This document shows positions 24,409-32,633 of a stretch of 64,000 nucleotides of DNA, one piece after another (the first letter of the stretch is position 1; each line of letters begins with the position of its first letter). The DNA is taken from the NCBI GenBank assembly GCA_963793025.1, contig CAWBYL010000002.1:310001-374000 (forward strand). Direction: 5' to 3'. Source of the DNA: CAWBYL01 sp963793025. Its GTDB lineage: Bacteria; Actinomycetota; Acidimicrobiia; Acidimicrobiales; Acidimicrobilacustridaceae. The notes under the pieces were generated by a model. It was not told where the DNA came from, ran no database searches, and saw nothing but the letters and a program-made list of their open reading frames with translations. A program made the translations under genes and the position numbers.

Positions 24409-25229
24409 TGTGTGCCACCTGCGGATGCTCGGCGGGCGACGTGGTCGTCCGCGGCCCCGCCCACGATCACGATCACGATCACGATCACGATCACGATCAC
24501 GATCGGCATGACCATCCGCACCCGCACCCGCATCCGCACCCGCATCCGCAGGACGAGGTCGCCCCTCGATCGCCGGCGGTCACCGAGACGATCACCCTCG
24601 AGCAGCAGGTGCTGGCCCGCAACGACCTCGGTGCCGCCCGCAACCGGGGCTGGTTCGAGGGCCGGGGGATCCTGGCCCTCAACCTGATGAGCTCTCCGGG
24701 CGCGGGCAAGACCACCCTGCTCGTGCGCACCATCGTCGACCTGTCCGGGACGAGGGAGGTATCGGTGATCGAGGGCGATCAGGAGACCTCGTTCGACGCC
24801 GAGCGCATACGGGCCACCGGCGCCGAGGTGGTGCAGATCAACACCGGTACCGGGTGCCACCTCGATGCCGACATGCTCGCCCGCGGCCTCACCGCCCTCG
24901 ACCCGCCCGCAGGGTCGGTCGTGCTGATCGAGAACGTGGGCAACCTGGTGTGTCCCGCCCTGTTCGACCTGGGGGAGTCGGCGCGGGTCGTGATCATGTC
25001 GGTGACCGAGGGCGACGACAAGCCCCTCAAGTACCCCCACATGTTCCGCACCGCCGACCTGCTCGTCCTGAACAAGGTCGATCTGCTTCCCCACGTGGAG
25101 TTCGACGTCGACCGGTGCACCGCCGACGCCCGCCGACTGAAGCCCGACCTCGAGGTCGTCGCCGTCTCGGCCACCCGGGGCGACGGTCTCGGCGAGTGGT
25201 TCGACTGGCTGCGGGTCAGAGGCGCGTAG
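24408..25229 (+). CDS. hypB: Hydrogenase nickel GTPase HypB with His-rich tract
   Basis: The 273-residue HypB starts M-C-A-T-C-G-C with the N-terminal CxxCGC-type nickel site. A long His/Asp then His/Pro tract follows (about residues 19-47), and then the GTPase core: S-S-P-G-A-G-K-T-T-L (P-loop), the IEGDQETSFDAER switch, a metal site GTGCHLDADM, and N-K-V-D-L-L. The enzyme hydrolyses GTP to drive nickel delivery and its His tract can store nickel. The tract is encoded by tandem DNA repeats (24462-24551). The stop is convergent and overlaps the end of hypF by 14 bases. Confidence 0.97.
   Translation: MCATCGCSAGDVVVRGPAHDHDHDHDHDHDHDRHDHPHPHPHPHPHPQDEVAPRSPAVTETITLEQQVLARNDLGAARNRGWFEGRGILALNLMSSPGAGKTTLLVRTIVDLSGTREVSVIEGDQETSFDAERIRATGAEVVQINTGTGCHLDADMLARGLTALDPPAGSVVLIENVGNLVCPALFDLGESARVVIMSVTEGDDKPLKYPHMFRTADLLVLNKVDLLPHVEFDVDRCTADARRLKPDLEVVAVSATRGDGLGEWFDWLRVRGA
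24462..24551 (+). repeat. Tandem CACGAT and CCGCAY hexamer arrays inside hypB
   Basis: Seven contiguous copies of CACGAT run from 24462 to 24503 and encode alternating His and Asp. Six CCGCAY-type hexamers run from 24516 to 24551 and encode His-Pro pairs (the last is CCGCAG). Such arrays can gain or lose copies by slippage, changing the length of the nickel-binding tract in frame without destroying HypB. Confidence 0.9.
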
Positions 25230-27513
25230 CGGCGATCGCGGCCTGGCCGACGCTGATCCCTCCGTCGTTCGGAGGGACGTGGCGGTGGAGGAGGACCTCG
25301 AGGCCGGCGCGGGTGAGCGTGTCGACCACGATCTCGGTCAGTCGGGCGTTCTGGAAGGCCCCGCCGGTGAGGGCGACCGTGCCCAGGTCCGCTTTGGTGG
25401 CCGCGGCCACGGCCATCGCCGCCGCCGCCCGGCCGATCGTCTCGTGGGTCCGGGCCGCCACGATCTCCGCAGGGGTCCCGCGCTCGAGAGCGCCCACCAC
25501 CGCCGTCACGAGAGGTCGCGGGTCGAACTGGACGCGGTCGCCGATCGGGTCGAGCGTCGTCGCTCCGGGCCACGCCGGTGCCTGTCGGCGCTCGACCCGA
25601 CGGGCGAGGGCTTCCAGCTCGATGGCGGCCTGGGCCTCGTAGGTGGCGATCGCCCGGCCCGTGACGATGGAGCCGATGGCATCGAACAGCCGGCCGATGC
25701 TGGTGGTGGTGGGTCCCTGCGCCATCGCCACCAGCTGGTCGACATCGGCGCGGCGCCGCTCGTCGACCAGCGGGGTCGGTGCCTGGTCCTGACAGCCGGC
25801 GGCGATGAGCCATGCCCTCGCCATGCGCCACGGTTCGCGGATGGCGGCCCCGCCTCCCGGCATGGCGATCGGCCGCAGGTGGCCGACCCGCTCGTAGCTC
25901 TCGAGGTCGGCGACGAGCACCTCGCCACCCCAGAGCGAGCCGTCGTCTCCGTAGCCGATGCCGTCGAAGGCCAGCCCGACCACGGTGTCGGCCCGACCGT
26001 TGTCCACCAGACAGGCGGCGACGTGGGCGTGGTGGTGCTGCACCGCCACGGTGGGCAGGTCGAGGTCGGTGGCGACCTTGGTCGACAGGTACTCAGGGTG
26101 CAGGTCGTGGACCACGGCCGCCGGTTCGATGTCGTAGAGGTGGCAGAGGTGGTCGATCGCCTGGAGGAACATCCCGTAGCTGGCGAGGTGCTCCAGGTCA
26201 CCGATGTGGTGGCTCACCACGACGGATCGGTCGCGGGCGACGGCCACCGTGTTCTTGAGCTCGGCGCCCACGGCCAGGAGGGGAACGGGTGTCGGCCGGA
26301 GGAGGGCGATCGGCGCCGGGGCGAAGCCGCGGGACCGGCGCAGGGTCTGGGTCCCGGTCCCCGTCGCCCGCACCACCGAGTCGTCGCAGCGGATGTGGAT
26401 GGGCCGGTCGTGGGTGAGCAGGCCGTCGACCAGCGGTCCCAGGCGGCGGACCGCGTCGTCGTCGAGGTGGGCGATGGGCTCGTCGCTGAGGTTGCCGCTG
26501 GTCATCACGAGAGGACGGTCGACGTCGCTCAGGAGCAGGTGGTGGAGCGGGCTGTAGGGAAGGACCAGCCCGACCTCGGCCAGGCCGGGGGCCACCGCGC
26601 CGGAGAGGCCGCTCCCGTGCCGGGGCACCAACACGATGGGCCGGGCTGGGCTGCGCAGCGCCTCTGATGCCTCGTCGCTGACGTGGGCCACACCCCGAGC
26701 GGCATCCTCGTCGGCCACCATCACCGCGAACGGCTTGTCGTCGCGGTGCTTGCGGCGGCGCAGCTCGCACACGGCCGGGTCCGATCGGGCATCGGCCGCC
26801 AGGTGGTAGCCGCCGACCCCCTTCACGGCCACGATCCCGTCGGCTCGCAGCGTCCGGGCGGCGGCGTCGAGCGCGTCGGGGCCGACGGCGAGAGGCCGGC
26901 CGTCGGGCGCCCGCCACGTGACGACGGGGCCGCAGTCGGGACAGGCGTTGGGCTGGGCGTGGAACCGGCGGTCACCGGGGTCGTCGTACTCCGCCTGGCA
27001 GGCGGCGCACATCGTGAACCCCGCCATGGTGGTGGTCGGCCGGTCGTAAGGGATCGCTCGCACGATGGTGTATCGGGGTCCACAGTCGGTGCAGTTCGTG
27101 AACGGATGGCGGTGCCGCCGGTCGCCGGGATCGAAGACCTCGGCCAGGCAGGCCGGGCAGGGGGCCGTGTCGACGCTCACCGGGGCGGTGGCGACACCGT
27201 GCGCCTCGGTCGCCGCGATCCGGAAGCTCTCTGCCCCTGTCGGGAGGAGGGTGTCGTCGATCACGACGGCCCCGACCCTGGCCAGCGGCGGCGGTGAGCG
27301 GCGGAGGAGCGCAGTGAGCGTGTCGAGGTCGACGAGGTCGCCTTCGACGTCGATGAGGACCCCTGCGCTGTCGTTGACGACCCAACCACCCAGCCCGAGG
27401 CGCACGGCGTGGCGATACACGAACGGTCGGAAGCCCACGCCCTGCACCGTCCCGGTGACCCGGATCCGCCATCGTCGCCGGTGGCTGGGCTCGGGGACGG
27501 CGATCTCGGCCAC
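25216..27513 (-). CDS. hypF: Carbamoyltransferase HypF
   Basis: The 765-residue protein has the full HypF architecture: an N-terminal acylphosphatase domain (V-Q-G-V-G-F-R-P-F-V-Y), two zinc fingers (CPACLAEVFDPGDR, NCTDCGPRY, CAACQAEYDD, NACPDCGP), a YrdC-like domain (G-I-V-A-V-K-G-V-G-G-Y-H-L), and a C-terminal Kae1-like domain (V-Q-H-H-H-A-H-V-A). It makes thiocarboxamide on HypE from carbamoyl phosphate, giving the cyanide ligands. The GTG at 27513 is preferred: it follows the hypE stop closely, and no better start lies nearby. Its end overlaps hypB convergently. Confidence 0.95.
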   Translation of the reverse strand: MAEIAVPEPSHRRRWRIRVTGTVQGVGFRPFVYRHAVRLGLGGWVVNDSAGVLIDVEGDLVDLDTLTALLRRSPPPLARVGAVVIDDTLLPTGAESFRIAATEAHGVATAPVSVDTAPCPACLAEVFDPGDRRHRHPFTNCTDCGPRYTIVRAIPYDRPTTTMAGFTMCAACQAEYDDPGDRRFHAQPNACPDCGPVVTWRAPDGRPLAVGPDALDAAARTLRADGIVAVKGVGGYHLAADARSDPAVCELRRRKHRDDKPFAVMVADEDAARGVAHVSDEASEALRSPARPIVLVPRHGSGLSGAVAPGLAEVGLVLPYSPLHHLLLSDVDRPLVMTSGNLSDEPIAHLDDDAVRRLGPLVDGLLTHDRPIHIRCDDSVVRATGTGTQTLRRSRGFAPAPIALLRPTPVPLLAVGAELKNTVAVARDRSVVVSHHIGDLEHLASYGMFLQAIDHLCHLYDIEPAAVVHDLHPEYLSTKVATDLDLPTVAVQHHHAHVAACLVDNGRADTVVGLAFDGIGYGDDGSLWGGEVLVADLESYERVGHLRPIAMPGGGAAIREPWRMARAWLIAAGCQDQAPTPLVDERRRADVDQLVAMAQGPTTTSIGRLFDAIGSIVTGRAIATYEAQAAIELEALARRVERRQAPAWPGATTLDPIGDRVQFDPRPLVTAVVGALERGTPAEIVAARTHETIGRAAAAMAVAAATKADLGTVALTGGAFQNARLTEIVVDTLTRAGLEVLLHRHVPPNDGGISVGQAAIAATRL

Positions 27514-27518
27514 GGTGG

Positions 27519-28619
27519 TCAGCAGATGCGGGGGAGAGGGTCGCCGACCAGCATGTCGACGATGCGGGTCCCGCCGAAGGCGGTGCGCAACACGACGATC
27601 CCGGGTGGATCGGCCGCCACCTCGCCGATGACCGCCGCCTCGGCTCCGAGCGGGTGGTTCCGCATGGCGGCCAGAGCGGCGGCGGCCTCGTCGGGGGCGA
27701 CGACGGCCAGGACCTTGCCCTCGTTGGCCACGTAGAGCGGATCGATGCCGAGGAGGTCGCACGCCCCCGTCACCGATGCGTGGACGGGCAGATCGGCCTC
27801 GTCGATCACGATGGCCAGGTCGGTGTCGTGGGCCAGCTCGTTGGCCACGGTGGCCACCCCGCCCCTCGTGGGGTCGCGCAACCATCGCGTGGAGGGAGCG
27901 GCGGCCAGCAGGTCCTGGACGAGTCCGCCGAGCGCGGCCGAGTCGGATCGGATGTCGGCGTCGAGGGCGAGATCGCCCCGGGCCAGCATCACCGCCATGC
28001 CGTGGTCGCCGATGGAGCCCGACACGAGCACGACGTCGCCGGCGCGGACGAGCTCGGGACCCAGCATCCGGCCGGCGGGGATGACCCCCACCCCTGTCGT
28101 CGTGAGGTACAGCCCGTCGGCCGCACCGCGCTCCACCACCTTGGTGTCGCCGGTGACGATGACGACACCGGCCTCGATCGCGGCTCGGGCCATGTCGGCG
28201 ACGATCGCACGCAACTGGTCGATGGGGAAGCCCTCCTCCAGCACCACGGCGCACGCCAGCCACTGGGGAACGGCTCCGGCGACGGCCAGGTCGTTGACGG
28301 TGCCGTTGACGGCCAGGTCCCCGATCGATCCGCCAGGGAACACCCGGGGCTGGACCACGAAGGAGTCGGTGGTGAAGGCGAGTCGTTCGCCCGAGGCGAG
28401 GGTCAGGGTGGCGGCGTCGGGGGGTGGGTCATGGGCGGACCCGAACGCCTCGAGGAAGACGCTGTCGATGAGGGCGGCCGAGGCCTTGCCTCCGGCACCG
28501 TGGGCCGAGGTGATCACCTCGTCGCGCAACCGGGGCCGCCGGCGGCGGAACGTCTCGATGCGGTCGATCACCCGGCCTTCGCGCCCGTCGGAGCCCGTGT
28601 CCACGTGTCCTTCAGCCAT
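27519..28619 (-). CDS. hypE: Hydrogenase maturation factor HypE
   Basis: The 366-residue PurM-like protein has the HypE features: H-G-A-G-G-K-A-S near residue 40, F-T-T-D-S-F-V-V, G-G-S-I-G-D-L-A-V-N-G-T-V-N-D-L, GDTKVVERG, and the required C-terminal P-R-I-C whose Cys carries the cyanide precursor made by HypF. The N-terminus is about 30 residues longer than in other HypE proteins, so a later internal start is possible. The stop precedes hypF by 5 bases and the start overlaps the SIS gene by 8 bases. Confidence 0.96.
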   Translation of the reverse strand: MAEGHVDTGSDGREGRVIDRIETFRRRRPRLRDEVITSAHGAGGKASAALIDSVFLEAFGSAHDPPPDAATLTLASGERLAFTTDSFVVQPRVFPGGSIGDLAVNGTVNDLAVAGAVPQWLACAVVLEEGFPIDQLRAIVADMARAAIEAGVVIVTGDTKVVERGAADGLYLTTTGVGVIPAGRMLGPELVRAGDVVLVSGSIGDHGMAVMLARGDLALDADIRSDSAALGGLVQDLLAAAPSTRWLRDPTRGGVATVANELAHDTDLAIVIDEADLPVHASVTGACDLLGIDPLYVANEGKVLAVVAPDEAAAALAAMRNHPLGAEAAVIGEVAADPPGIVVLRTAFGGTRIVDMLVGDPLPRIC

Positions 28620-29277
28620 TGACGGACTTCCTCTCGGGCTGGGTGCGGACGGCCAGCTCGGCGTGGACGGCCTGCCACAGAGCGAAGCCCAGGGCGGCCT
28701 GGGTCTCCTGGATGCGATGCACGCTGTCGGATGCGACCACCAGGCAGTGGTCGAGGCCGGCGGCCTTCATGGCCCCGCCGCCGTAGCCGGCCAGCCCGAC
28801 GGTCAGGACGCCAGCCCGCCGGGCGGCGGCGAACGCGGCGATCAGGTTCTCCGAGTTGCCGCTGGTGGAGAAGCCCACGGCGATGTCGTCGGGGCCGGCG
28901 AAGGCCATCAGCGGGCGGGCGAAGACGAGCGAGAAGCCCACGTCGTTGGCCAGAGCGGTGAGCACCGCGCTGTCGGCGACGAGGCTGCGGGCCGGGAGGG
29001 GAGACCCCGCCGGCGGGGTGGCGAAGAGCGTGGCCAGCGTGGCCGCGTCGGTCGAGCTACCGCCGTTCCCGAAGGTGAACAGCTGACCGCCGCGCGCGAA
29101 CCGCGAGGCCATCGCCCGCCCGACGGCACTGATCTCGTCGTCGAGGTCCCGAAGGGTCATCGTCGCCAGCGATGCACTCATCTGGGACTTCTGGCGGGCG
29201 GAGATCGTGAGATCGGCGAGCAGGGCGTCGAGGTCGTCCTCGTCACCGTCGATGAACGGGTAGAGGAAGTCGGTCAC
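28612..29277 (-). CDS. SIS-domain phosphosugar isomerase, GmhA-like
   Basis: A 221-residue SIS-domain protein starts at a GTG at 29277. It shows L-F-T-F-G-N-G-G-S-S-T-D-A-A, which is the sugar-phosphate loop of sedoheptulose-7-phosphate isomerases (GmhA), A-V-G-F-S-T-S-G-N-S-E-N, and a late IQETQAALGFALWQAVH helix with a Gln/Glu/His set. In the hydrogenase maturation operon it is unexpected. Proteins like it are reported near actinobacterial hydrogenases, but their job is unknown. The GTGA overlap with the next gene shows coupling with the SIS/HypC fusion. Confidence 0.85.
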   Translation of the reverse strand: MTDFLYPFIDGDEDDLDALLADLTISARQKSQMSASLATMTLRDLDDEISAVGRAMASRFARGGQLFTFGNGGSSTDAATLATLFATPPAGSPLPARSLVADSAVLTALANDVGFSLVFARPLMAFAGPDDIAVGFSTSGNSENLIAAFAAARRAGVLTVGLAGYGGGAMKAAGLDHCLVVASDSVHRIQETQAALGFALWQAVHAELAVRTQPERKSVNG

Positions 29278-29975
29278 GGTGCCGTCACCCTGGCGATGAT
29301 CGAACCGGCGTGGATGAGCACGAGGTCGTCGGCCACGAGGCCTTCGACGAGCGAGCCGTCGACCTGTTCGCGTCCCTCGGCGGTGCGCACCTCGACGTCG
29401 GAGCCGCCCCGATCGGTCGTCACGACCTCGCCCAGCCGGCCCTCGTCGGAGCAGGTGACGCACCCGTCGGCGCAGACCACCGGGGCGGGGGTCAGGAGCC
29501 CGGGGTGCTCGAAGCACACGTGGGTCAGCTCCCACAGCAGGTGGTAGCGGAGGACGAGTCGGCCGTCGTGGGGCGCAGTGCCGTCGGGGTCGTCGATGCG
29601 GATCGTCACGTCGGACCGGGTGTCCTCGCCCCCCGAGCCGGTGGCCAGCCAAATGGTGGTCGCCCCCCATGTCGATGCTCGGCGCAACAGGTCGCCCACG
29701 TCCGGATCATCGGCCGGGCTCAGTGCCACCACCACGTCACCGGGACGGACCACAACTCGTAAGGCGGCTATCGGAGACGGCGAATCGACCGCGACGGCGG
29801 GGAGGGCCCGAGTGCCCATGATCACGGGGTGGACGAACTCGACCGCGAGGTGGTGCCCGTGCTCGGGCCACCGGGGGGAGACGCACCACATCGTGGCGTT
29901 GGCGGCGAAGCACCGGGCGATGACGAGAGCGGCCGACGGGATCATGTCGTCGAGAAACGTGTCGAGTCCGCTCAC
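29274..29975 (-). CDS. SIS-like/HypC-like fusion protein
   Basis: A 233-residue protein begins at a GTG at 29975 preceded by GGGGAGG. Residues about 1-145 resemble a SIS domain (SALVIARCF, then VVALSPADDPDVGDLLRRAS, TTIWLATGSGG), lacking the obvious isomerase loop of its neighbour. Residues about 165-230 form a HypC-type barrel: C-A-D-G-C-V-T-C-S-D-E-G-R-L-G-E-V-V and D-D-L-V-L-I-H-A-G-S-I-I-A. In HypC the key Cys is N-terminal; here C-V-T-C lies inside the chain. It could be a dedicated accessory for the Fe(CN)2CO step, or a degenerate paralogue. Domain boundaries are estimated by eye. Confidence 0.7.
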   Translation of the reverse strand: MSGLDTFLDDMIPSAALVIARCFAANATMWCVSPRWPEHGHHLAVEFVHPVIMGTRALPAVAVDSPSPIAALRVVVRPGDVVVALSPADDPDVGDLLRRASTWGATTIWLATGSGGEDTRSDVTIRIDDPDGTAPHDGRLVLRYHLLWELTHVCFEHPGLLTPAPVVCADGCVTCSDEGRLGEVVTTDRGGSDVEVRTAEGREQVDGSLVEGLVADDLVLIHAGSIIARVTAP

Positions 29976-30090
29976 GTCAGCCTCCCCGGGGGCACGAGTG
30001 CCCTCGTCGGGAGGGTACGCCCGTTCCTCCCGCTGCGCTCGGTCGCTCTTCGCGCTCGGCAGGGAGTCTCCCGCCGCCGACCGGGCGCCG

Positions 30091-30330
30091 GTCACCGAGC
30101 TGGAGATCAAAGCCCGCGAGGTGCGCCTGGCGGCCTCAGCCGAGACCGAGCAGCAGCGCCACACCCGTCTGCACCGCGACCGCTACCTGCGCACCTGGAT
30201 CGACCCCGACGACGGCGCCGGGTGCGGCCAGTGGAAACTCCCCCCGGCCGAGCACGCCCGCCTCGTGGCGTCGATCGACGCCGACAAGCAGCGCATCTTC
30301 CGCCGCGCCCGCGCCGGGCGTGCACGACCT
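30091..30330 (+). pseudogene. 13E12/DUF222 HNH-endonuclease family remnant
   Basis: A stretch with no start codon reads VTELEIKAREVRLAASAETE, QQRHTRLHRDRYLRTWIDPD, and then GQWKLPPAEHARLVASIDAD and KQRIFRRARAG. This is the middle of DUF222-containing 13E12 repeat proteins common in actinobacteria. Neither the N-terminal DUF222 start nor the C-terminal HNH domain is present. The 13E12 family behaves like a selfish, often decaying element. The rest of the 518-base gap (29976-30493) holds nothing else I can support. Confidence 0.6.
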
Positions 30331-30493
30331 CGGCTCGTTCGCCCCGAGGGGCCTGACCGAGCACCGCCGCCGGAGCTGTGTCACCACGGCGTGAGGCACG
30401 AGCATCGCCGTAGGGGTACCGTCCCGATGTCGGGGTGTTCCGCCGGAGCTCCGGCCCGAGGAGCCGCCGTGGGGTGTTCCTCGAGGGGGTCTC

Positions 30494-30955
30494 ATGGCGG
30501 CTTCCACGTCTGATCCGCAGCCCGCGCCGCGACCGGAGCCTCACCTGCCGGCCGCCGACGGCGACGCGCCGAGGTGCCGCTTCGAGGTGGCCCCGCCCCG
30601 CCACTTCATCTACCCGGCGCTCCTGCTCCTGTTGGCCGAGCAACCCCGCCACGGGTACCAGCTGGTGGACAGTTGGCTCCGGTTGGGGTTCGGTCCGGTG
30701 AGCCGACCGAGTGTCTATCGGGCCCTCGGGGAACTGGAGGCGGACGGCCTCCTCGACTCGTGGTACGCAGAGCCCACCGCCGGTTCTGCCCGCCACGTGT
30801 ACGCCCTGAGCGGCGCCGGCCGGGAACGCCTGGACGAGTGGGCCGGGATCATCATGTCGGAGCGCGACGCGCTGGTGAACTTCGTCAAGCGGTTCGACGC
30901 CGTCTGGGACGACGCGACGACGCATACGGAGAGGGTCGGCCCCGAGGACCGTTGA
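30494..30955 (+). CDS. PadR-family transcriptional regulator
   Basis: The 153-residue protein has the PadR winged helix: L-L-L-L-L-A-E-Q-P-R-H-G-Y-Q-L, V-S-R-P-S-V-Y-R-A-L-G-E-L-E (recognition helix), and G-L-L-D-S-W-Y. The coiled C-terminal helix is short. The N-terminal 40 residues are Pro-rich and unusual. It lies upstream of the HAD gene with an 88-base gap that includes a run of ten G. No effector or target is known. Confidence 0.85.
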   Translation: MAASTSDPQPAPRPEPHLPAADGDAPRCRFEVAPPRHFIYPALLLLLAEQPRHGYQLVDSWLRLGFGPVSRPSVYRALGELEADGLLDSWYAEPTAGSARHVYALSGAGRERLDEWAGIIMSERDALVNFVKRFDAVWDDATTHTERVGPEDR

Positions 30956-30974
30956 CTTGGCACCTCGAGTCTTC

Positions 30975-30984
30975 GGGGGGGGGG
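30975..30984 (+). repeat. Homopolymer of ten G
   Basis: The intergenic stretch between the PadR gene and the HAD gene contains G10. It lies 60 bases before the HAD GTG start and outside any coding frame. Slippage here could in principle change promoter spacing; it may equally be a site of sequencing error. Confidence 0.7.
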
Positions 30985-31043
30985 TCGGAGCTGTCTGCCG
31001 GTCGTCGTGATTGGGAAGGTGCCCCCGGACCCGGGAGGAAACC

Positions 31044-31715
31044 GTGAACGACAGACCAGGTGTCCTGTTCGACCTCGACGGCACGCTCGTCGACACCAAC
31101 TACCTGCACACGGTGGCGTGGGCCCGCGCCTTGGCCGACGCGGGGGAGTGGGCGCCGATGAACGCCATCCACCGCCTCATCGGCATGGGCGGCGACCAGT
31201 TGGTGGTCGAGCTGCTGGGTCACCCGTGCCCCGCGGCGTCCGACGCCCGGGCTGAGCGCTACGAGGAGCTCAAGGCCGAGGTGCGACCCTTCCCGGGGGC
31301 CGTCGACCTGTTGCGGAAGGTCCGCGAGCAGGGCCTCGCCGTGGTCATCGCGTCCTCCGCCCCTCGTGACGAGCTGGACGAGATGCTCGACCTGCTGGAT
31401 GTCCGCGACGCCATCGACGCGACGACCAGCGCCGGTGACGTCGCCGCCTCGAAGCCGGAGCCGGATGTGTTCGACGCGGCCCTCGAGGCCGGCGGTATCG
31501 ACCGGACCCGGTGCGTGGTGGTCGGCGACAGCATCTGGGACGTGCAGGCGGCGCGCGCCGCGTCCCTTCCCTGCATCGGGGTGGAGACCGGCGGGTTCAG
31601 TGCCCACGAGCTGCGTGAGGAGGGGGCGTTGCACGTCTACCGCGCCGTGGACGAGATCGTGGGCCAGTTCCACCTCAGCGCCCTCGGACTGCTCGCTCGT
31701 GCGGCCGATGCCTGA
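31044..31715 (+). CDS. HAD-family hydrolase, beta-phosphoglucomutase-like
   Basis: The 223-residue protein has HAD motif 1 F-D-L-D-G-T-L-V-D-T, motif 2 in V-I-A-S-S-A-P-R, Lys in A-S-K-P-E-P-D, and motif 4 V-V-V-G-D-S-I-W-D. The cap domain follows motif 1, as in phosphoglucomutase/phosphatase members. The GTG at 31044 follows GGGAGGA. It would act on a small phosphate ester in the cytoplasm. Its neighbour PadR could regulate it, but no direct link is visible. Confidence 0.85.
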   Translation: MNDRPGVLFDLDGTLVDTNYLHTVAWARALADAGEWAPMNAIHRLIGMGGDQLVVELLGHPCPAASDARAERYEELKAEVRPFPGAVDLLRKVREQGLAVVIASSAPRDELDEMLDLLDVRDAIDATTSAGDVAASKPEPDVFDAALEAGGIDRTRCVVVGDSIWDVQAARAASLPCIGVETGGFSAHELREEGALHVYRAVDEIVGQFHLSALGLLARAADA

Positions 31716-31838
31716 CCGTGGCCCGGCGGGGGTGCAGGACCGGTGTACTCCGCATCACCCATCTCGTTGCCGTTCCACGAGCGTGGGACCTCCTGGTGTG
31801 GGCTCGAACCCCGGGTCGGGGCCCGTGACCTGGCGTCA

Positions 31839-32633
31839 CTACCCGGCGTCGACCGCTCCCAGGCGGCCCGGAGTCCGCCGCTCGGCCCGAGCGACCTCGA
31901 GGGAGCTCAGCGCGTCGGCGAACCCGCCCGCGGCGCGGGCTGAACGCCGAGCCGAGGTGGTGACCCAGAGGCGCCGGGTGGAGAGCGTGGCCCGGCCGCC
32001 ATCGCGGATGGCGTTCCAGAGCGCATGGTCCTCGCTGCAGGCCAGGTCGGGGAATCCACCGGCGGCCAGGTAGGCGTCGCCTCGCATGCCGAGGTTCGCG
32101 CCGTGAACGTGGAGGTGCGAGCCGTCCGGGATCTCCTCGCCGTGGCCGTCGCGCTGGTAACTCCTGGAGAAGGCCTCCTGGGTGCCGGGCTCCCGGTCCG
32201 ACCAGTCCTCCACCCGGACCACCCCGGCGATGGCGTCGGTGGTGCTCGCGTACCGCAGCTGGCGGGTGATCCACCACGGCGGCACCACCGAGTCGGCATC
32301 GGTGTGTCCGAGCCAGCACGCCTCGGCCCGTGCCCCCTGTCGGCGCAGGTGCTCGAGGGCGAACGTGCTGCCGGCGGCGCGAGCGATCCCGACGTTGCGG
32401 GAGGAGATGTCGAGCAGAACGTCGCCCGGTCGGGTGTGGCGCTCGGCCGTGGATCGGCTGCGGTCGGAGCACTGGTCGAGCACCACCACCACGAGCGACG
32501 TCATGTGCTCGACCCAGCGATGGTCGAGCGCCCGGTGCACGCTGTCGAGGCACGCGCCGAGCAGGTCTTCTTCGTTGTGGGCGGGGACGATGACCGCCAC
32601 CCCCGCGATCGACGGGTCGTGACCGACGGTCAC
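31839..32633 (-). CDS. Family 2 glycosyltransferase
   Basis: The 264-residue GT-A enzyme has A-V-I-V-P-A-H-N-E-E-D-L, V-V-V-L-D-Q-C-S-D-R, the sugar-nucleotide metal motif G-H-T-D-A-D-S-V (D-x-D), and an HGANLGMRGDAYLAAGGFPD acceptor loop. It lacks transmembrane segments. It is the last gene of a four-gene cassette with methyltransferase, PIG-L deacetylase and acyl-CoA dehydrogenase homologues, all overlapping by a few bases. Together these suggest biosynthesis of an acylated, methylated amino-sugar compound. The reaction is inference. Confidence 0.87.
   Translation of the reverse strand: MTVGHDPSIAGVAVIVPAHNEEDLLGACLDSVHRALDHRWVEHMTSLVVVVLDQCSDRSRSTAERHTRPGDVLLDISSRNVGIARAAGSTFALEHLRRQGARAEACWLGHTDADSVVPPWWITRQLRYASTTDAIAGVVRVEDWSDREPGTQEAFSRSYQRDGHGEEIPDGSHLHVHGANLGMRGDAYLAAGGFPDLACSEDHALWNAIRDGGRATLSTRRLWVTTSARRSARAAGGFADALSSLEVARAERRTPGRLGAVDAG

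Noticed and set aside
31780..31838. GGGCTCGAACCCCGGGTCGGGG resembling a tRNA T-arm
   Set aside because: No acceptor stem, anticodon arm or D-arm could be built around it, so it is not a tRNA gene.
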